From NCBI GenBank assembly GCA_006937955.1, contig SSNP01000041.1, positions 3,779,572 to 3,843,571 on the forward strand: DNA of 64,000 bases, given 5' to 3'. The translations under genes were made by a program, and so were the position numbers. Below are positions 22,695 to 35,540 of the stretch, piece after piece. The stretch comes from Pachypanchax playfairii. Its lineage: Eukaryota > Chordata > Actinopteri > Cyprinodontiformes > Aplocheilidae. Numbering within the stretch: the stretch's first letter is position 1; every line of letters begins with the position of its first letter. The notes below the pieces were generated by a model. It ran no database searches. It was not told where the DNA came from and saw only the letters and a list, made by a program, of their open reading frames with translations.

Positions 22695-24324
22695 CAACAA
22701 ATATAATGATACATATGTATGTGCAGAATTTGAAGCAGGATGTGCATATTTAACAAAACATGGAATATTAACAGTAAGTTTGGGTTGAAATCAAAGTTGA
22801 TTTCAAACTCAACGTCCACTTGTTCCTTGCTTGATGCCATGTTCTCACTGCCTGGGAGTGAATTTATTTCCCAACACTTATGTTACTTACAGAAGGATTA
22901 AACCCACATAAAATAGGTTTGTTGCATCCTATCTTTACCTTCATTGGATCATCTTTTGGATTTCTTGATATCACAGTTTTCACCTGCTGCCTGACTGAGT
23001 TCACTACACCTCATCTCATCTACTCTGTAATTAAATTGTTCATAGAAGTTTTAAATATCTCCTGCTTCACCACAAAGAGTATTGAGATTAGTACTCCTAT
23101 CCTCCATCTTTGACTTATCTCCAGAATTAGACCTAAGAAAAACTAAACACCTCAATCTCCAATGCACAAGCACATTTTTTTGTTTGTTGTAAATACCGTT
23201 GGGGTTGCATGTTTTTGGGTTGTTGTTCAGGTTTACTTTTATTACAGCTATTAATTTTCAATTCCGATCCTTTTGAGTTTTTTTTATATTTAAACATTGG
23301 TGGTTTGTTTCCTAGTTGAGGTTTCTTTTGTGTGTGTATTTTGGTTCTACTCCTTGAGTTCAATGTTTGTATTTTTGCCATTCTGTAGTTAATTTTTCTT
23401 GATTTGTTAGTTTACTCTCTGTGTCATCAGTTCATGTTCCTTCAGTTTCTCAAGACTCCACACTGATATTCATTTTGTTGATTAGTCCCCAGCTGCTGTC
23501 TTTCTACAATCACCTTGTCTCAGTAAAACTACTTCTTGCTTTCTTTCACTGTCAGATTCTCACCATCCTTGTCGTCATTCATAGTTTGCTCTCATGTTCT
23601 CATGTCCATGTGTTCCTTGTGATTGTCTAGTTTATTGTTTGTCTGCCATGCCAGCCTCTTTAGTTTCCTTTTACTAAAGTCTTATATTTTATAAACTGTT
23701 GAGTTCCTTTGTCCTGCCTGCATCATGGTCGCTTTACCACCCTCAACATGACTAATAAAACCTTTTAAACCTGCTCCTGTAATGGCTGTAGTTGTTGAGT
23801 CCAGACTTTGTTAGACCAGATCCTGTTTTAATGACCCAAGCAAAGGTGTATGACTGCTTGGTAGGATGGAGGTATTTCATAACATCAGTGCAGCCTGTCA
23901 TGAGCCATTTTGTAACATCTTGTCGATCAAAAAAAATGAGGGCTTTCAGGTCAGGATGAGCTGAAGCATAATTGGCTTTACTAAATGAAGGGCTGAGGAT
24001 TTAGAAGGATTCTTTCAAACTCTAAAAAAGAAAACTGGAAAAAGAACCTTCAAATAAACATCAGAGGCTTGTGGGCAGGAAAATTACAGGATTCAAAAAT
24101 GTCCATTAGCAGAAAGGGTTAGCTGTGTGGATGAAGCCTGTGACCTGAATCAGTTTTTAAACAGCTTGATTTGTTCTTCAACAGATTCAGCACAAGACCC
24201 TCCTGCTGGACCACTCCCAACTGCTCTTCATCATTGACAATTCATATCATCCTCCTCAAAACACCCAAAAGACAAAGATTAGAATACTCCCTGAAAGATT
24301 TTTTAGCTTTCAGAAAATATTTGG
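22695..24324. other. non-coding stretch with possible LTR remnant
   Basis: No gene is seen. From about 23400 to 23830 the CT-biased plus strand ends with CTGCCTGCATCATGG..CAACATGACTAATAAAACC, which resembles the R/U5 part of fish LTRs. No paired terminus or duplication is visible, so this is only a suggestion. Confidence 0.4.
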
Positions 24325-24490
24325 CAAGTCTAAATTGGCCCTAAGTGTGAGTGTGTATGTTTATGGTTGTCTGTCTCTGTATGACCCTGTGATGGACTGG
24401 TGATCTGTCTGGGGTGCAACCCAATGCCTGCTAGAGGCACCAGCTCCCCGTAACCATAATAAACAGAAACAAGCAGGTAAAGAAATGACT
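24325..24490 (+). repeat. SINE-like family D, 3' half
   Basis: AAATTGGCCCTAAGTGTGAG, CTGTGATGGACTGGTGATC and GGCACCAGCTCCCCGTAACC occur in the family order. The tRNA-like head is missing. Confidence 0.7.
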
Positions 24491-24654
24491 GACTTACAGA
24501 CTGATCAGCTTGAATGACCCATAAGCTTGAATTTGCAGGGGTTTGCTGAAGATGGCACTCATTCATCTTCCTGGATGAGTTAAAAAAACTTGATTCAAGA
24601 AGGAATTGAAGGGTCTTCTGGAGCAAATGATGGCTACAGTAAATTAATAAATAG

Positions 24655-24790
24655 GCCCAAAGAAGTAAAATATGCTGTATTGCAGCGATGAGGACTTAAT
24701 ACAGAGCCTTGTGGTACCCCAGTGAAGAAGCAGTAGGACAGATTTTCTGTCAAATGACAGAATCATTTGATTTTTGTTCTGTGAGAAAAA
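24655..24790 (-). pseudogene. LINE reverse transcriptase fragment (GVPQGSVLSP)
   Basis: On the minus strand the frame YCFFTGVPQGSVLSP contains the RT signature GVPQGSVL, with the following G changed to S. Upstream and downstream sequence loses the frame quickly. It is a fragment of an L2/CR1-type ORF2. The catalytic YADD box is absent. Confidence 0.65.
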
Positions 24791-27700
24791 TCACGAGATG
24801 TGTTTAAAATGTGCCCTTTTATGCAAAAATAAATGATTGACTTTTAAGGTAGTAAGAAAATGTATCTCAAGACAGATGTATTGCTCGTATATAATTCTAA
24901 TAATAATATTTTTTGGAACTGTGCAATTTTTTTTTCTTAAATTGTTGATCTGCTAATTCAGTGCTGTAAAAAGTTGGGATAAAAGCTTAAACCTGCACTC
25001 TCCCCCATGCCTCTGCCCAGACTGTCTCCTGTGTGTTTATCTTCTCATCAGAGACCTTTATTGGTAAATAAGGGTGTCCTGTTGAAGCGGCTCCATCTTT
25101 CTCTCCTCCTTCTGAACTGCTCTTTCCTTCATCTACCCTCTCCCTCCTCCTCTGTGTGTATGTATAGTGTAAGCTTAGCTGATATATGTGTGTCTGTGGA
25201 TGTAACCATAGCGGCCAGTGTTTAGGCTATTAGAGTCATCTATTTACAATCTGGAATTTCCTATTGATTATGTCTGCCTTCTTTTTCTCTGTTTACATGA
25301 GGAAAATAAATAACACATGTCACTGGACTGCTCATACTAGGCATATTCTACCTCCTCCTCCGACCAGTTTCTGCCCCCCTGTTTCTTTTTCTTTATCAGT
25401 CATTGTTTTTGCTTACTTCTCTCATTCTTTTTCTTTTATCTCTCCGTCTGAAACTGGCTTTGAGTTCAAACGCAGATCCAAACAAATTTAAAGCAATTTG
25501 TGAAAGTAGATGTAAAAGACACAAAGTGAATTTGCATGATCCTCTACCATGTCAGGACAAGTGAGCCACACATCCTATTTATGTATGTGATGCATGCAAC
25601 ACAGGCCTTCAGTGTCAGCTGCAAAATCTAAAGGAGAAACATGATAAATCTTAGATAGAACAAGAAATTGAAATTTTGTCAAACCGTCTGCAACACTCAG
25701 CTCATGCTTCCACTTTCCCTCCCTTCACCTCCGATGTGCCTGAGTGTCTGACCTGCAGACCAGAACTTCCAACCCTCTTCCACTGGCAGCGCTCAGAAAA
25801 CCTCAGAGTGAACTGGCAGTAGAGAGATTTCTTTCTGATTCACACTCTTGTCCGTTGAGGACACCCACAGAACAATAAGTGCAACATGAAAGCTGATTAA
25901 AAACTACATAAAACATCTTGTTTTCATCTATTTGGATAAAATGCTTAATTCACAGAAGATAAAGTTAAAAGTGACAACAATCTGTTTCCAATTTCTCTTT
26001 TCATCTTAAAACTTTAAAATTCTTGCCAATGTAACTTTATCATCTGTAATTATTTAATTTTTGTTATTTTTTACCACTTTTTATTTGATTTTAGAGGGAA
26101 ATGTACTGTTTAAAATGTTTTTATGATGAACTGGTAAATGATAGTGAACTATCAGTAACACTGATAACTGAAGCAGCTTTCTGGAGCATAAAGTCATTCA
26201 GTATGGTTTAAACTTAAACACAAATGATGTAGCAGTAAACCAACAATTGTAAATTTCATTTCTATAAGGACTTTAAATATTCAAAGAAAAATATTTTTTT
26301 TGGCAAGCCAGTTCTTAACATTTTGAATCTTTATTTTAAAAAACAATATCTAAATATGACAGCTTTGTGAAGATGTGACCTGAGCAGAGCTGCTTAAATC
26401 TCAATTCTTCTTATTCTTCGAAATCTTAGAATTAAAGGAAATATGCATAATGTCAGTAAAAGAGTTGGAATAAGAAAAAATACAATTCTCTGAAAAAAAT
26501 ATTTTGTCACATATTTCTTTGATTAAACTTGAGTAAATTTATTTCACCTTCTAGATGACGCAGTGAGTCATAGCTTATAAGTCTGCTGCTATTTTGATGT
26601 TGTGTTACGCTAAAGGAGCTCAACAATTCACTTCAGTTGTATATTTTAAGATATTATTAATAGAAAATTTTTTTGTTTTATGATTGCTGCTGCCCAGAAA
26701 GATTTGGTGCAGATTTGAAAAAGATCTTAAGCAATTGTATTTTTGTTTGTTGTTATATTGAATCTTTAATATGTGGCCAAAGCCGGCTGTATTTGCAGTA
26801 AAAAAAAAGATAAAAAGAAAAATAAATCAATACTTTTGCCTCCAAAAATCCACAATAACAACAATAATAATACTCACACTACTACTACTACTAATAATAA
26901 TAAATCTATAAGTTAAAAAACTATTTTAGTTAAATATAAATATATTTTATAAAACACTACTCAAAAGAATTCGAGCAACAATAATATTTTTTCATCTCAT
27001 CAGTCCTCTAAGAAACAGTTACATTTTTGGAACTACATTTGTCTGATTGGTGGAGAATGATAAGATAAAGAAGAAGTTTATATAAGAAGACTATTTTAGG
27101 GAAATAGTTGAAGTCATGTTAACTGTTGTTTCATTATAAAAACTACACATATTGTTAAAAATACTCTAATAATCAGCATCTGTTTAAATAAGTAGAAAAG
27201 TCAAAATTGATGAATGCCTTCATGTAAAGTATGTTAATTTAATGCTGTAATATTAAAAAAAAAAAAAGAAATATCTGTTTTAGGATTACAAATAAATGCT
27301 ATCATCTCTCTGTATGCAGGGTGGCAGATTGCAAATTCCCTGATGAACATATTGACTTTATGATTATGAGATCTCAGGTCACATCAGAGATGTAGTGTGT
27401 AGAATATTTGCTGCAGAATGTATGCTGGATGTCACATACCTCTCTGGTTGTGTTGCGTGTTATTTGAATCTAAACATCGACTCTGTCTTTTGTTTCTATT
27501 GTTTGTATAGAAGCTTGAGTGTACATGTTTGTGCACTTTTTCCCCTATACTGAGAATTTATGTGTGTGCTTGTGTGTGTGTTGGGGTTACCCTCTCCAGA
27601 GCAGCTCTCCACAACAATCAGACGGAGGATGAGATGAAAGAAAGCAAAGCATTGAGATGCAGCGTGTTTACAGCAGAGAGGTTTGAGTAAGACGCTGCGG

Positions 27701-28943
27701 TGGTCAGGGCTGCAACTCTAGCTGTAGCTGCTTGTGTGGATGTATATGCTGCGCTGTGTTCTCCACAGGGTTTGTTATTTCACAGTGACACCAAATATTT
27801 AGACCAGCAATCAAATAAATGCTGTATAAAGTTCTGGGGGGTCTTTCAAGCTAAAAGGCAACAGGTTTTATCTTATTTTTAAATCTACATTTCAGTGTTG
27901 ATGTTGTGTGTGATGGTACAATTCGTATTAGGAATGTAGTAATGGATTTGACTGTTGTAATCTATTCAGTTTAGGGCATCCAGTTCCGTATGAGACCTGG
28001 GAACATTATTTCCCCACTGCAGCATTGCTTTGTGTAAAATAGAGCATGTTAGCAAAACCGTGGTGCCTTCAGATGGGAGACGGTCCTGAGTGAAAGACAA
28101 AAACTGAATGGATTGAATTAGATTGAATGCTGGACCAAATGAAATAGTAGCAAAAAAATCCAATATGGGAGTCTTTTGGTGTGCAGATTCATTTCTTTTC
28201 CAATATTTTTAACAGCTAACAACATATCTAACTTTGAAGCAGCTATTTAAAAAAAAAAAGGTTGAATATGTAGATTTGATTGAAGCACATCAAACTAAAT
28301 TCATACTAACTACACATCTGGGGTCCCATGAGCACGCACATGCAGCAACAAGTTCTATAATTATCATAACGGGTTAAAAGTATATGGTTAGTCTGCTCCT
28401 TTTCATTTTGGGAACTTCTTCATGTAGCTCACTTCCAAATGTATGAAACCTTGATTCATGTCACTGTGGATTTTAATTAATTAAAATCCAATTAATTAAT
28501 TCTGAATGGGTGCTAGTTATCATGTAAGAAGTTCACACACACAATACTAATAATAATATTAATTATAAATCAATATTTGTTGTGATCAGCTGCAACTTTA
28601 AACAGCATCAATTCTTCAAAATGCTTGTGCACCGACTTTGTGAAGGATCTCAGTCACGACTTGGAGAAATATCTACAGTTATACAATATATCTACAATTA
28701 TAATATCTACAATTGTTTATTTTTTATCCATGTTTCAAATGGATAAAGATGAACAATTATAATTTATACTCAGGACGTGAAATCATCCTATTATGCAACA
28801 TTTTGTCATACCTGTTTAAAACTTTTGCACAGTAATGAAAGCATGCTGAAAGCATGCCTGCTGCTAACTTTCTGTTCTGTTGTACATGTAGTTCATTGAA
28901 ACAGAAGCTTGACACACAGTGTTGACATGAAGTTTGTTACATG
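24791..28943. other. long AT-rich non-coding stretch
   Basis: No credible gene. Simple sequence includes imperfect (AAT)n/(ACT)n at about 26856-26902, poly-A at about 27255 and 28248, and a TG-rich stretch at about 27560-27582. No transposon termini are recognised. Confidence 0.65.
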
Positions 28944-28962
28944 GCCAAGAGGGGGCAGTAGA
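28944..28962 (+). promoter_or_regulatory. CTCF-like motif
   Basis: GCCAAGAGGGGGCAGTAGA matches the CTCF core (NNCCASNAGRGGGCRS type) well. It has the same orientation as the site at 5.0 kb. Motif match only. Confidence 0.4.
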
Positions 28963-30479
28963 GACCTGATAAATCTCAAGATACAAACGCTTGCTCAAAG
29001 CATGAAACTCTCCTTTCACCTCAGCCTTTTCTGGCCTTGATTCTCACCCTGCCTGCAAAGGGTGCACACTGTATGTGACTGAGTGTATTTAGGTAGAAAA
29101 AGGGGCTGTGAAACGTCGCTCAACAGTCCCAGATTGAAACAAATGAGAAGTGTGGGGGACCGAAAGCTTGCCTGTTGTTTTCTCTTTTAACTGTATCTAG
29201 TGGACTTGTGGCGGCCACAGACATCCCTCTAAATGACAGACTAAGATACATGTTTGAGTAAAACAGTCATTACTTTGCCAAGTATAGGATTGTTGCTCTG
29301 GTCCCCAAAATGATCCTCAATGTGTGTTCAAATGTTTCCTGTGGGAATATATGTACTAAGGAATGTTGAGTAAATGCTATTAAGGGCCATACTAAAAGTT
29401 GAAAAGACACTTTACTCTCGTGACTTTTGGCCTTTTAAAGATTTAAGGTATTTTACTTACATTTTCTTAGATTGTTTGAGAACCTGCTGTTTGCTGTAGT
29501 AAAACAAAGAGGGAATTTAGCTGTTTTTTTACAAGTTTAATACTGGTAGATGTTCTCTTTCAAATTACCTTGAAATTTAGAGGAAATAATAGTCATGGAT
29601 GATTTTTGTTCAATCAGCCTGGTCTCTTTTGTGATGTTATTGAGATGTTTTGTGGCCAGAACAGTATATCTCACCGTGAGACTGATTCAGGATTAAAGGA
29701 CAGGAACATTCTATACAGAACACCCAAATTCAGCCTTTTTTCCTTTAACCATCAGATTAATGAACTTGGATTTCTCCATCTACCAACTCAGAGACAAATA
29801 GTGCATTATTCCATCAGGTAAACCAGTTGCAGTATTTGGTCTGTTTATGTTGGTGTTGTTACCACTAGAGATAAGCACCAGCTCCCCCACATCCCTGAGC
29901 AGGAACAAACAATATAAAAAACTTAATGGATGTTAGTGTTGTTTTCATTACTGATTAGATTTTTTGTTATGTTGGATATTTTTATCACTTTATTTCTCAA
30001 TTGTTCTTTGTACATTGAGTAGTTTTTTACTCTTTTACTGTTGTTTAATTAACAAAATGCTGCACATGGTTTTTCTCTGTATCTAATAGCTGTTTCTTTA
30101 TTAAATTTTTTAAATTTTTTATGTTTCCAAGGTGCAGTGGTTGATTTTTCTTATTTCTGCCACTGCTAAAATTTATGTTACATTAAAGTTAAACAAATAT
30201 TTTCTGTCCTGGATGATGATTTGATACTTAGGTACAGGAAAGAAAATAGGAAAGCAAAAATACCCAGTTATTTTATAATGAAACATTAGTAGCAGTTCAC
30301 TTATCTGCAGATTGTCACTTAAAATAACAGAAACAAGTACAATTTAACAAGTCCAGTTCATGTCAACAGGTCTAGATTCAAAGGTAGTAATATACAATAA
30401 TTTTTATTAATCAGATTCAAAAAGTTATAAATGCCAATTAGTAATGAGTTTCCTAAGGAAACCAATAGATTGGCAACAA
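28963..30479. other. non-coding stretch
   Basis: No gene is seen. A scrap of SINE-like family D lies at about 29862-29935 on the plus strand (GATAAGCACCAGCTCCCCC). The rest is AT-rich unique sequence. Confidence 0.6.
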
Positions 30480-31040
30480 TGGAGAGGAGTTACTCGCCTT
30501 TGAGAAAAAGAAGTCTTCAGCAGAATTGAGTTCAGGATGAATGACCTTGGTAAGATAATGAATATAAGATGGAGTTTGGTTGTTTAGAGCATTATATGTT
30601 AGAATTAATTGTTTTTATTCTATGTTGGATCTTACAGGAAGCCAATGAAGTTATATTAAAATTAGAGAAATGTGATTTCTTCTCCTAGCTCTCATCCCCA
30701 CAGCTGCTGTCCGGTCTGAGTTTAAAATGGAAACTGAGTGTCATCCAAGATTTCATGTTGTTAAGAAGACAAGCTTATAATCTCATTAACTGATTGGATT
30801 CAACAGGTTTTATTGAAAAATCTAACTGAGTTTCATCAGCATAATGATGGAAAAATGATCTCATGTTGTGGAATAATTATAAGTAATGGTAGCGTAAATA
30901 GTAAAAAGAAGTGTCCAAGTACTGAACCCTGAGGAACTCCATGACTGAGTCTGGTGCATGAAGAAGAGTCATTATTTATGCAAACAAATTGGAACATACC
31001 AGAGAAATGTGACTCAAACCAGTTTAGTTTGGTTCTCCAT
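30480..31040 (-). pseudogene. L2-like LINE reverse transcriptase relic
   Basis: Minus-strand translation gives LNWFESHFSGMFQFV, then SHGVPQGSVLGH, then after a one-base shift FHHYADETQLDFS, and LNNMKSWM. These are successive boxes of L2-type RT (WFESYL..FQFV, GVPQGSVLGP, YADDTQLYLS, IKSWM). The active-site YADD has become YADE. A stop and frameshifts break the frame. Downstream sequence to about 30480 matches a non-coding-looking 3' portion often found with this family in fish. Inactive. Confidence 0.75.
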
Positions 31041-31134
31041 TATCTTCTTATCCATGGTGCAGTTGTTGGGATAACAGGTTCAGGAAGGAACCAAAGAAAA
31101 TCTCTCTCCCCAACAAGCTAGTCAGTCAATCATT

Positions 31135-31410
31135 TTTTACTTACTTATTTCAGGGTTGTACCATCTTCAGCAGTCACTGGATTAGAGGTATGTTACATCC
31201 TGGACAGGTTTCCAGTCCATCACAGGGCCACACAGCATTGTCCAACCATTCACACAGCCACTCATACCTTGAGCCCAAATTGAAGTTGCTAATTAAGCTG
31301 TCATGCATATTTTTGTCTGTAGGTCTGTGCCTGAAGTGAACCCACACATGCAAACTCCATTCTTGTTACAAGGCAACAGTACCACCAACTGCACCACCGT
31401 ACAACTGGAT
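31135..31410 (-). repeat. SINE-like family D, near full length but diverged
   Basis: The minus-strand order is head GGTGCAGTTGGTGGTACTG, TTGCCTTGTAACAAG, GGAGTTTGCATGTGTGG, then CCTGTGATGGACTGGAAACC and TGTCCAGGATGTAACA. More diverged than the 20.35-kb copy. Confidence 0.65.
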
Positions 31411-33060
31411 TCTGCAAGTTTTAATCTAATTAGTACGCTTTTCAAGAAACCTATTGCCCCTGTGTTTGCTTTTCTACAGAAGTCATAGAACATTTAACAT
31501 TTAACTGACCTAAACATTTCTTAAATTGAAATCCTTGTTGCCACTTTGAAAGACTGATAATGCATGACATTTAAGTTACAGCCTGACAATGCATTAGCTA
31601 AATTCTGATAAATGTAGTTAGACCAAAAAAGCAATCAATCACTACATACAGTACATAACCCTTTCAAAAACTAACAGAGTTTTTTTAGAAATAACCTTTC
31701 AGTTATAGAACCTGTTTGAAAATATAATGGCTGAAAAAAATTGTAAAACATTTCGTGACGACACCAAAACAAAGCTCGACCTAGAGACCATAAAAGGAAA
31801 GTGAAGTTAGAATAAAAATAACGATTACATAAAGTCAGGCCAAAATTTGTTAACACCCTTCCATAATAAACAACAATACAACTACCTCTGGCTAAACAAA
31901 CAAACAAACAAACAAAAAACAAACAAATAATCCAGTTTGTCTTAAAAGATATTCTTCTTAAATCTTTGGAACATCATGTCCTTTGCAAATGAGGAGTGGC
32001 ATCACATCTGACATCTATAGGGGATTTAATCAAATTTATTAGTTTAATATTCTCATTTTTTTTATTTCTGAAACTCCTTGAGAACACGAAGGATGTCCAA
32101 GAGACTGTATAAAGATTTGTTTAAATAAATGAATAAGAACAAGTTTAAAAAGTAGCTTTCAACATTTTCTGGATCTCAACCAGTTTATATCCATCTCTAA
32201 TTATTAATTAAAGAATGATGATATCATAATGAAAAAACTGCTAATGATAGACATCCATAATCATCTATTGGTTCTCTTCATTTTAAATAGGCATAAATTA
32301 AATAATGGTGATTAATGCATTCACTTTGAATTAAAATGTTTGATCATTGATGCATTTCATTAATTCATGCTGATTTGATGTCATTTTATACCACAGTTTT
32401 TTAAATTCTGCATGTTTTTTTATTTATTTATTTTTATTTAGTTAAATATACATAAAGACATTGATAAAAGCACTAAAGGTTCTTTAATTCCTTTTGAAAT
32501 CATACGGTCAGCCCATGGAGTTATTGACATGATTCCTCTGTGGTACATTGAAAATATTGATGTGAAACCTATTCATTTGCACCGCAGCAGATATGTGTTT
32601 AAAAAAGGTGTGCTTGCAGTTCAGACCAAGATCAAAAAGCTCAGAACGTCTCCTCTAAATCCCAGTTTATAAAAATTAGAATATGCAAAATGAGATTAAA
32701 TTGAAGGTAGTTCACAAAATTCCCTGTACAAGAAACCAAAACAAAAAAAAAGTCTAATATTTAGTGTTAGTCAAGTCTCAGACAAGTTTAAAACTCCCCT
32801 CATGGACTTGAGGTCTTATCAGGTCAGAAGATAGCGTGAGAATCTGTAACAACTTGATTCTCCATAAAGAAGCCCCCCATAAAATCTCCATAAAATACCT
32901 CCTCATAGCTATCATTACCACTGCCTGAAAACAATAATGCTGTAAAACACTTTTATTTTTACTGGAGTTATAAAAAGTACTTGCTGAACATGTATTTAAT
33001 TTTAAAGGTGATGATGCTTTATAGAGGGGCGGTCATATGAGAGCCATCAATAGTCGGAGG
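31411..33060. other. AT-rich non-coding stretch
   Basis: No gene is seen. A short (CAAA)n lies at about 31898-31928. Otherwise unique AT-rich sequence. Confidence 0.6.
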
Positions 33061-33330
33061 CAAGAGTTCACAGGGATTTGATGTGTAAACACACAAACTC
33101 ACACCGGCACATATTCTGCACATCACTGAGGATTGATGAGGCCTGGTAGACACAGAGAACAGACCTGTGTTTGGAATAAGAACCAACAGATTTGTATTGC
33201 CTTGCTGGCTACTTGACCCACTGCAATTAGCAGGCAGGAAAAGGTCTGGTCACTGACAATGTAATCTCAAAATTAGCCGTGTGTTACATCAACCCAACAT
33301 GTCTATTAAGTTCTGGTTATGGATTCAGCA
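33061..33330. promoter_or_regulatory. candidate conserved non-coding island
   Basis: Base-balanced, non-repetitive block with TGAGGATTGATGAGGCC, CACTGCAATTAGCAGGC and GACAATGTAATCTC motifs including homeodomain-type cores. Inferred from texture only. Confidence 0.2.
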
Positions 33331-34042
33331 TTTGTTCAAATCAGTGCTGAGGATGGCAGATAATTCGACCCACTAATCTAGTAATGCTTCCAAATAACAT
33401 TTGAGCGACTTTGATTAAGGTCCAGTGTAAAACATGTTTGGCATGCATGCACAGCAATGTTGGTCGTTTTTCATTCAATGTCCCGAAATACTTACCGACA
33501 CACAGTTTTGCTGTTTGTGTCACACCATCAAGGGTTAAAGAGTAGTTACACTGTGCATGGACAAGTGACACCACCCACTGTCATTAACTACAGCATAGTT
33601 TGCCAATATATCACACTCCACTGTCATAAAACATGGAAAAAACATGGCTGTTAGGGTTATGCTCATGCACATTAAACCTTGACTGGAGTGGATTAAATTA
33701 AAAGGACAGTATCAATCTAGTTATTTTTTATGAGATTTTAATTTATTTTTTTTTACTGGCCCCATCTAATAAAATTGATAGTCTATCTTGTGCTAACCAT
33801 TCAGAACATCTCAGTTGTAAACATTATAATTATACTGCTTATTTTGCTGATTCACACCCGGTTAGTGAAACTGCAACAGAATAATTTACTTCCATGAAAC
33901 TGGTGATGTATTATCCAACCCTAATCTCCAAACCTAAATATGACAGACAGATAAAAAGACAGAAAGATAGAAAATCTTTGTTTCAGAAACTGAATTTATG
34001 GAGAAGATTGACCTCAAGCGCTGAATTAAATATCTTGAAATA
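33331..34042. other. non-coding stretch
   Basis: Nothing recognisable beyond AT-rich unique sequence. Confidence 0.55.
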
Positions 34043-35150
34043 TTAAAGGTGCAATATGTAAGAATTAGACTTTGTTATGAAATCCGAGTCCCACAGTTCA
34101 TGTAGAAAAACAAAACTGTCCGCTCTCTGCCACTCACCCCCTCCCCTCCCTGATTTTTCTGCTGGGTTGCCAGTTCTGATGTTGATCCTCATTTTGTTTC
34201 TCTTGTATTTGTTACATTTTTGGGAAGGATATTGTGGTTTCTTAGGTTTATTACAAGTTACCCCAGGGCTGCTTCTTTTACTGGCTTCCATCCCGTCCAT
34301 AGCGCTGCTACGCTTTGCTGCTCGTCATTGTTGAATTACAACTGCTTGTGTTGAAGATTTGGCAACCTTGCGGGTTCAGATGTGATTCGCTATGGAACCA
34401 GGAAGTCTAGATGCAGAATATTTATCGTAAACAATTGTTCCGTCACAGGACAGCGTTTTTAAGATGACAAAAACTGGTGACCACCCAGCCGGCTGAGATC
34501 TGGACACTGGACACGTCAGCGGTACGGAGCATTTTGCTCATGAAATCACCTGCGTGTCCATTCCCACTGGAGACATTTCAGACGCGTGTCACTCGCATAA
34601 AGCATTCCATCTAGCTGGTCCTGGGAGATGTGATTTTGTCAGTACACACAACAAAAAGCAGGGAGAAAGATGACAACATGTATCCGGAAGGCATGTGGCT
34701 TATTTTCACACCACGTACAGACTTCAAACCCGTCACAGGTAATATATTTTTTCGTGGGCTTGCAAACACCAATCTGCATGTGTCCTTTTATTTTGAAATT
34801 TCCAGGGATTTTACTTTTCATGAATGCCTTGTTTCCTGTCTGGTTCAAACTAAACTTCTGAGCTTGACGCGTTTTAGGAGTGTACCACGTAAAAAATAAA
34901 ACTAGTGCGTAAAGGCCGCAACACTACGCTTCTGAGACGCGTCCGATTTGTGTTGCTTCGCGCCCGGTGGAAACGTTCCCATTGACTTTAATGTCAGCTG
35001 ATGGCGGCCTCGTATTACGCTTCATTGATATTACGCAACTGTTACGCCCCCTGTGGAAAGGAGGGGTTACAATGTAACTTTATTTTCAGCATCAATAGGA
35101 CATTAGACTGTTGTGTGAGTATTTCACTGTCAAATTCTTACATATTGTAC
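34043..35150. mobile_element. TTAAAGG-ended TIR element, about 1.1 kb
   Basis: The left end TTAAAGGTGCAATATGTAAG AATTAGAC is matched in inverted form at the right by GTCAAATTCTTACATATTGTAC (35129-35150). The outermost right bases are eroded, so the second TTAA is not exact (ATTTAAAG lies about 23 bp further out). The TTAAAGGT start conforms to the TTAAAGGRR-like end of Kolobok/T2 MITEs. The interior is partly CpG-rich (34.5-35.05 kb), with GACGCGT repeated near 34580 and 34937, suggesting a composite or nested insertion. The 85-89-codon frames inside look incidental. Confidence 0.65.
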
Positions 35151-35319
35151 AAATGTACATATTGTATTGTATTTAAAGTATATTAAAAATAAGTCCTCCA
35201 AAATTTAAAAGACAGTTATATGCAGGAGCATGAATGATAAAAACTCCATTGGTTTTGCTGCTCTGCATCAAACACACTTTGCATTGAAGTGTACCACCCA
35301 GCTACTGCAACTCACCAAG
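35151..35319. other. short unique spacer
   Basis: AT-rich sequence with no recognised feature. Confidence 0.5.
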
Positions 35320-35540
35320 CTAATAAAACATGGCAGATCAATTTATGGCTGAATACAAAATGTCTCGTGCACATGACCTTATGGCTGGATATTTAACCTA
35401 ATATAACTAATATGAGCTCCATATATCACTTATTACTGATAGAGGATCAATGCTGGATTCAATTAGCTAATGACGCTGAAGGTACTTCCTGGATACATTC
35501 AGATTATAGAGCTTTATTGAAAGACTCACTTTTATTTTGC
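35320..35540. promoter_or_regulatory. candidate conserved non-coding island
   Basis: Non-repetitive block with GGATTCAATTAGCTAATGACGC and TTATGGCTGAATAC motifs, carrying paired homeodomain-like ATTA/TAAT cores. Low confidence, from texture only. Confidence 0.2.

Noticed and set aside
34043..34334. Overlapping 85-codon frames on opposite strands
   Set aside because: They sit inside the TTAAAGG element, show no recognisable domain and are mirror shadows of each other.
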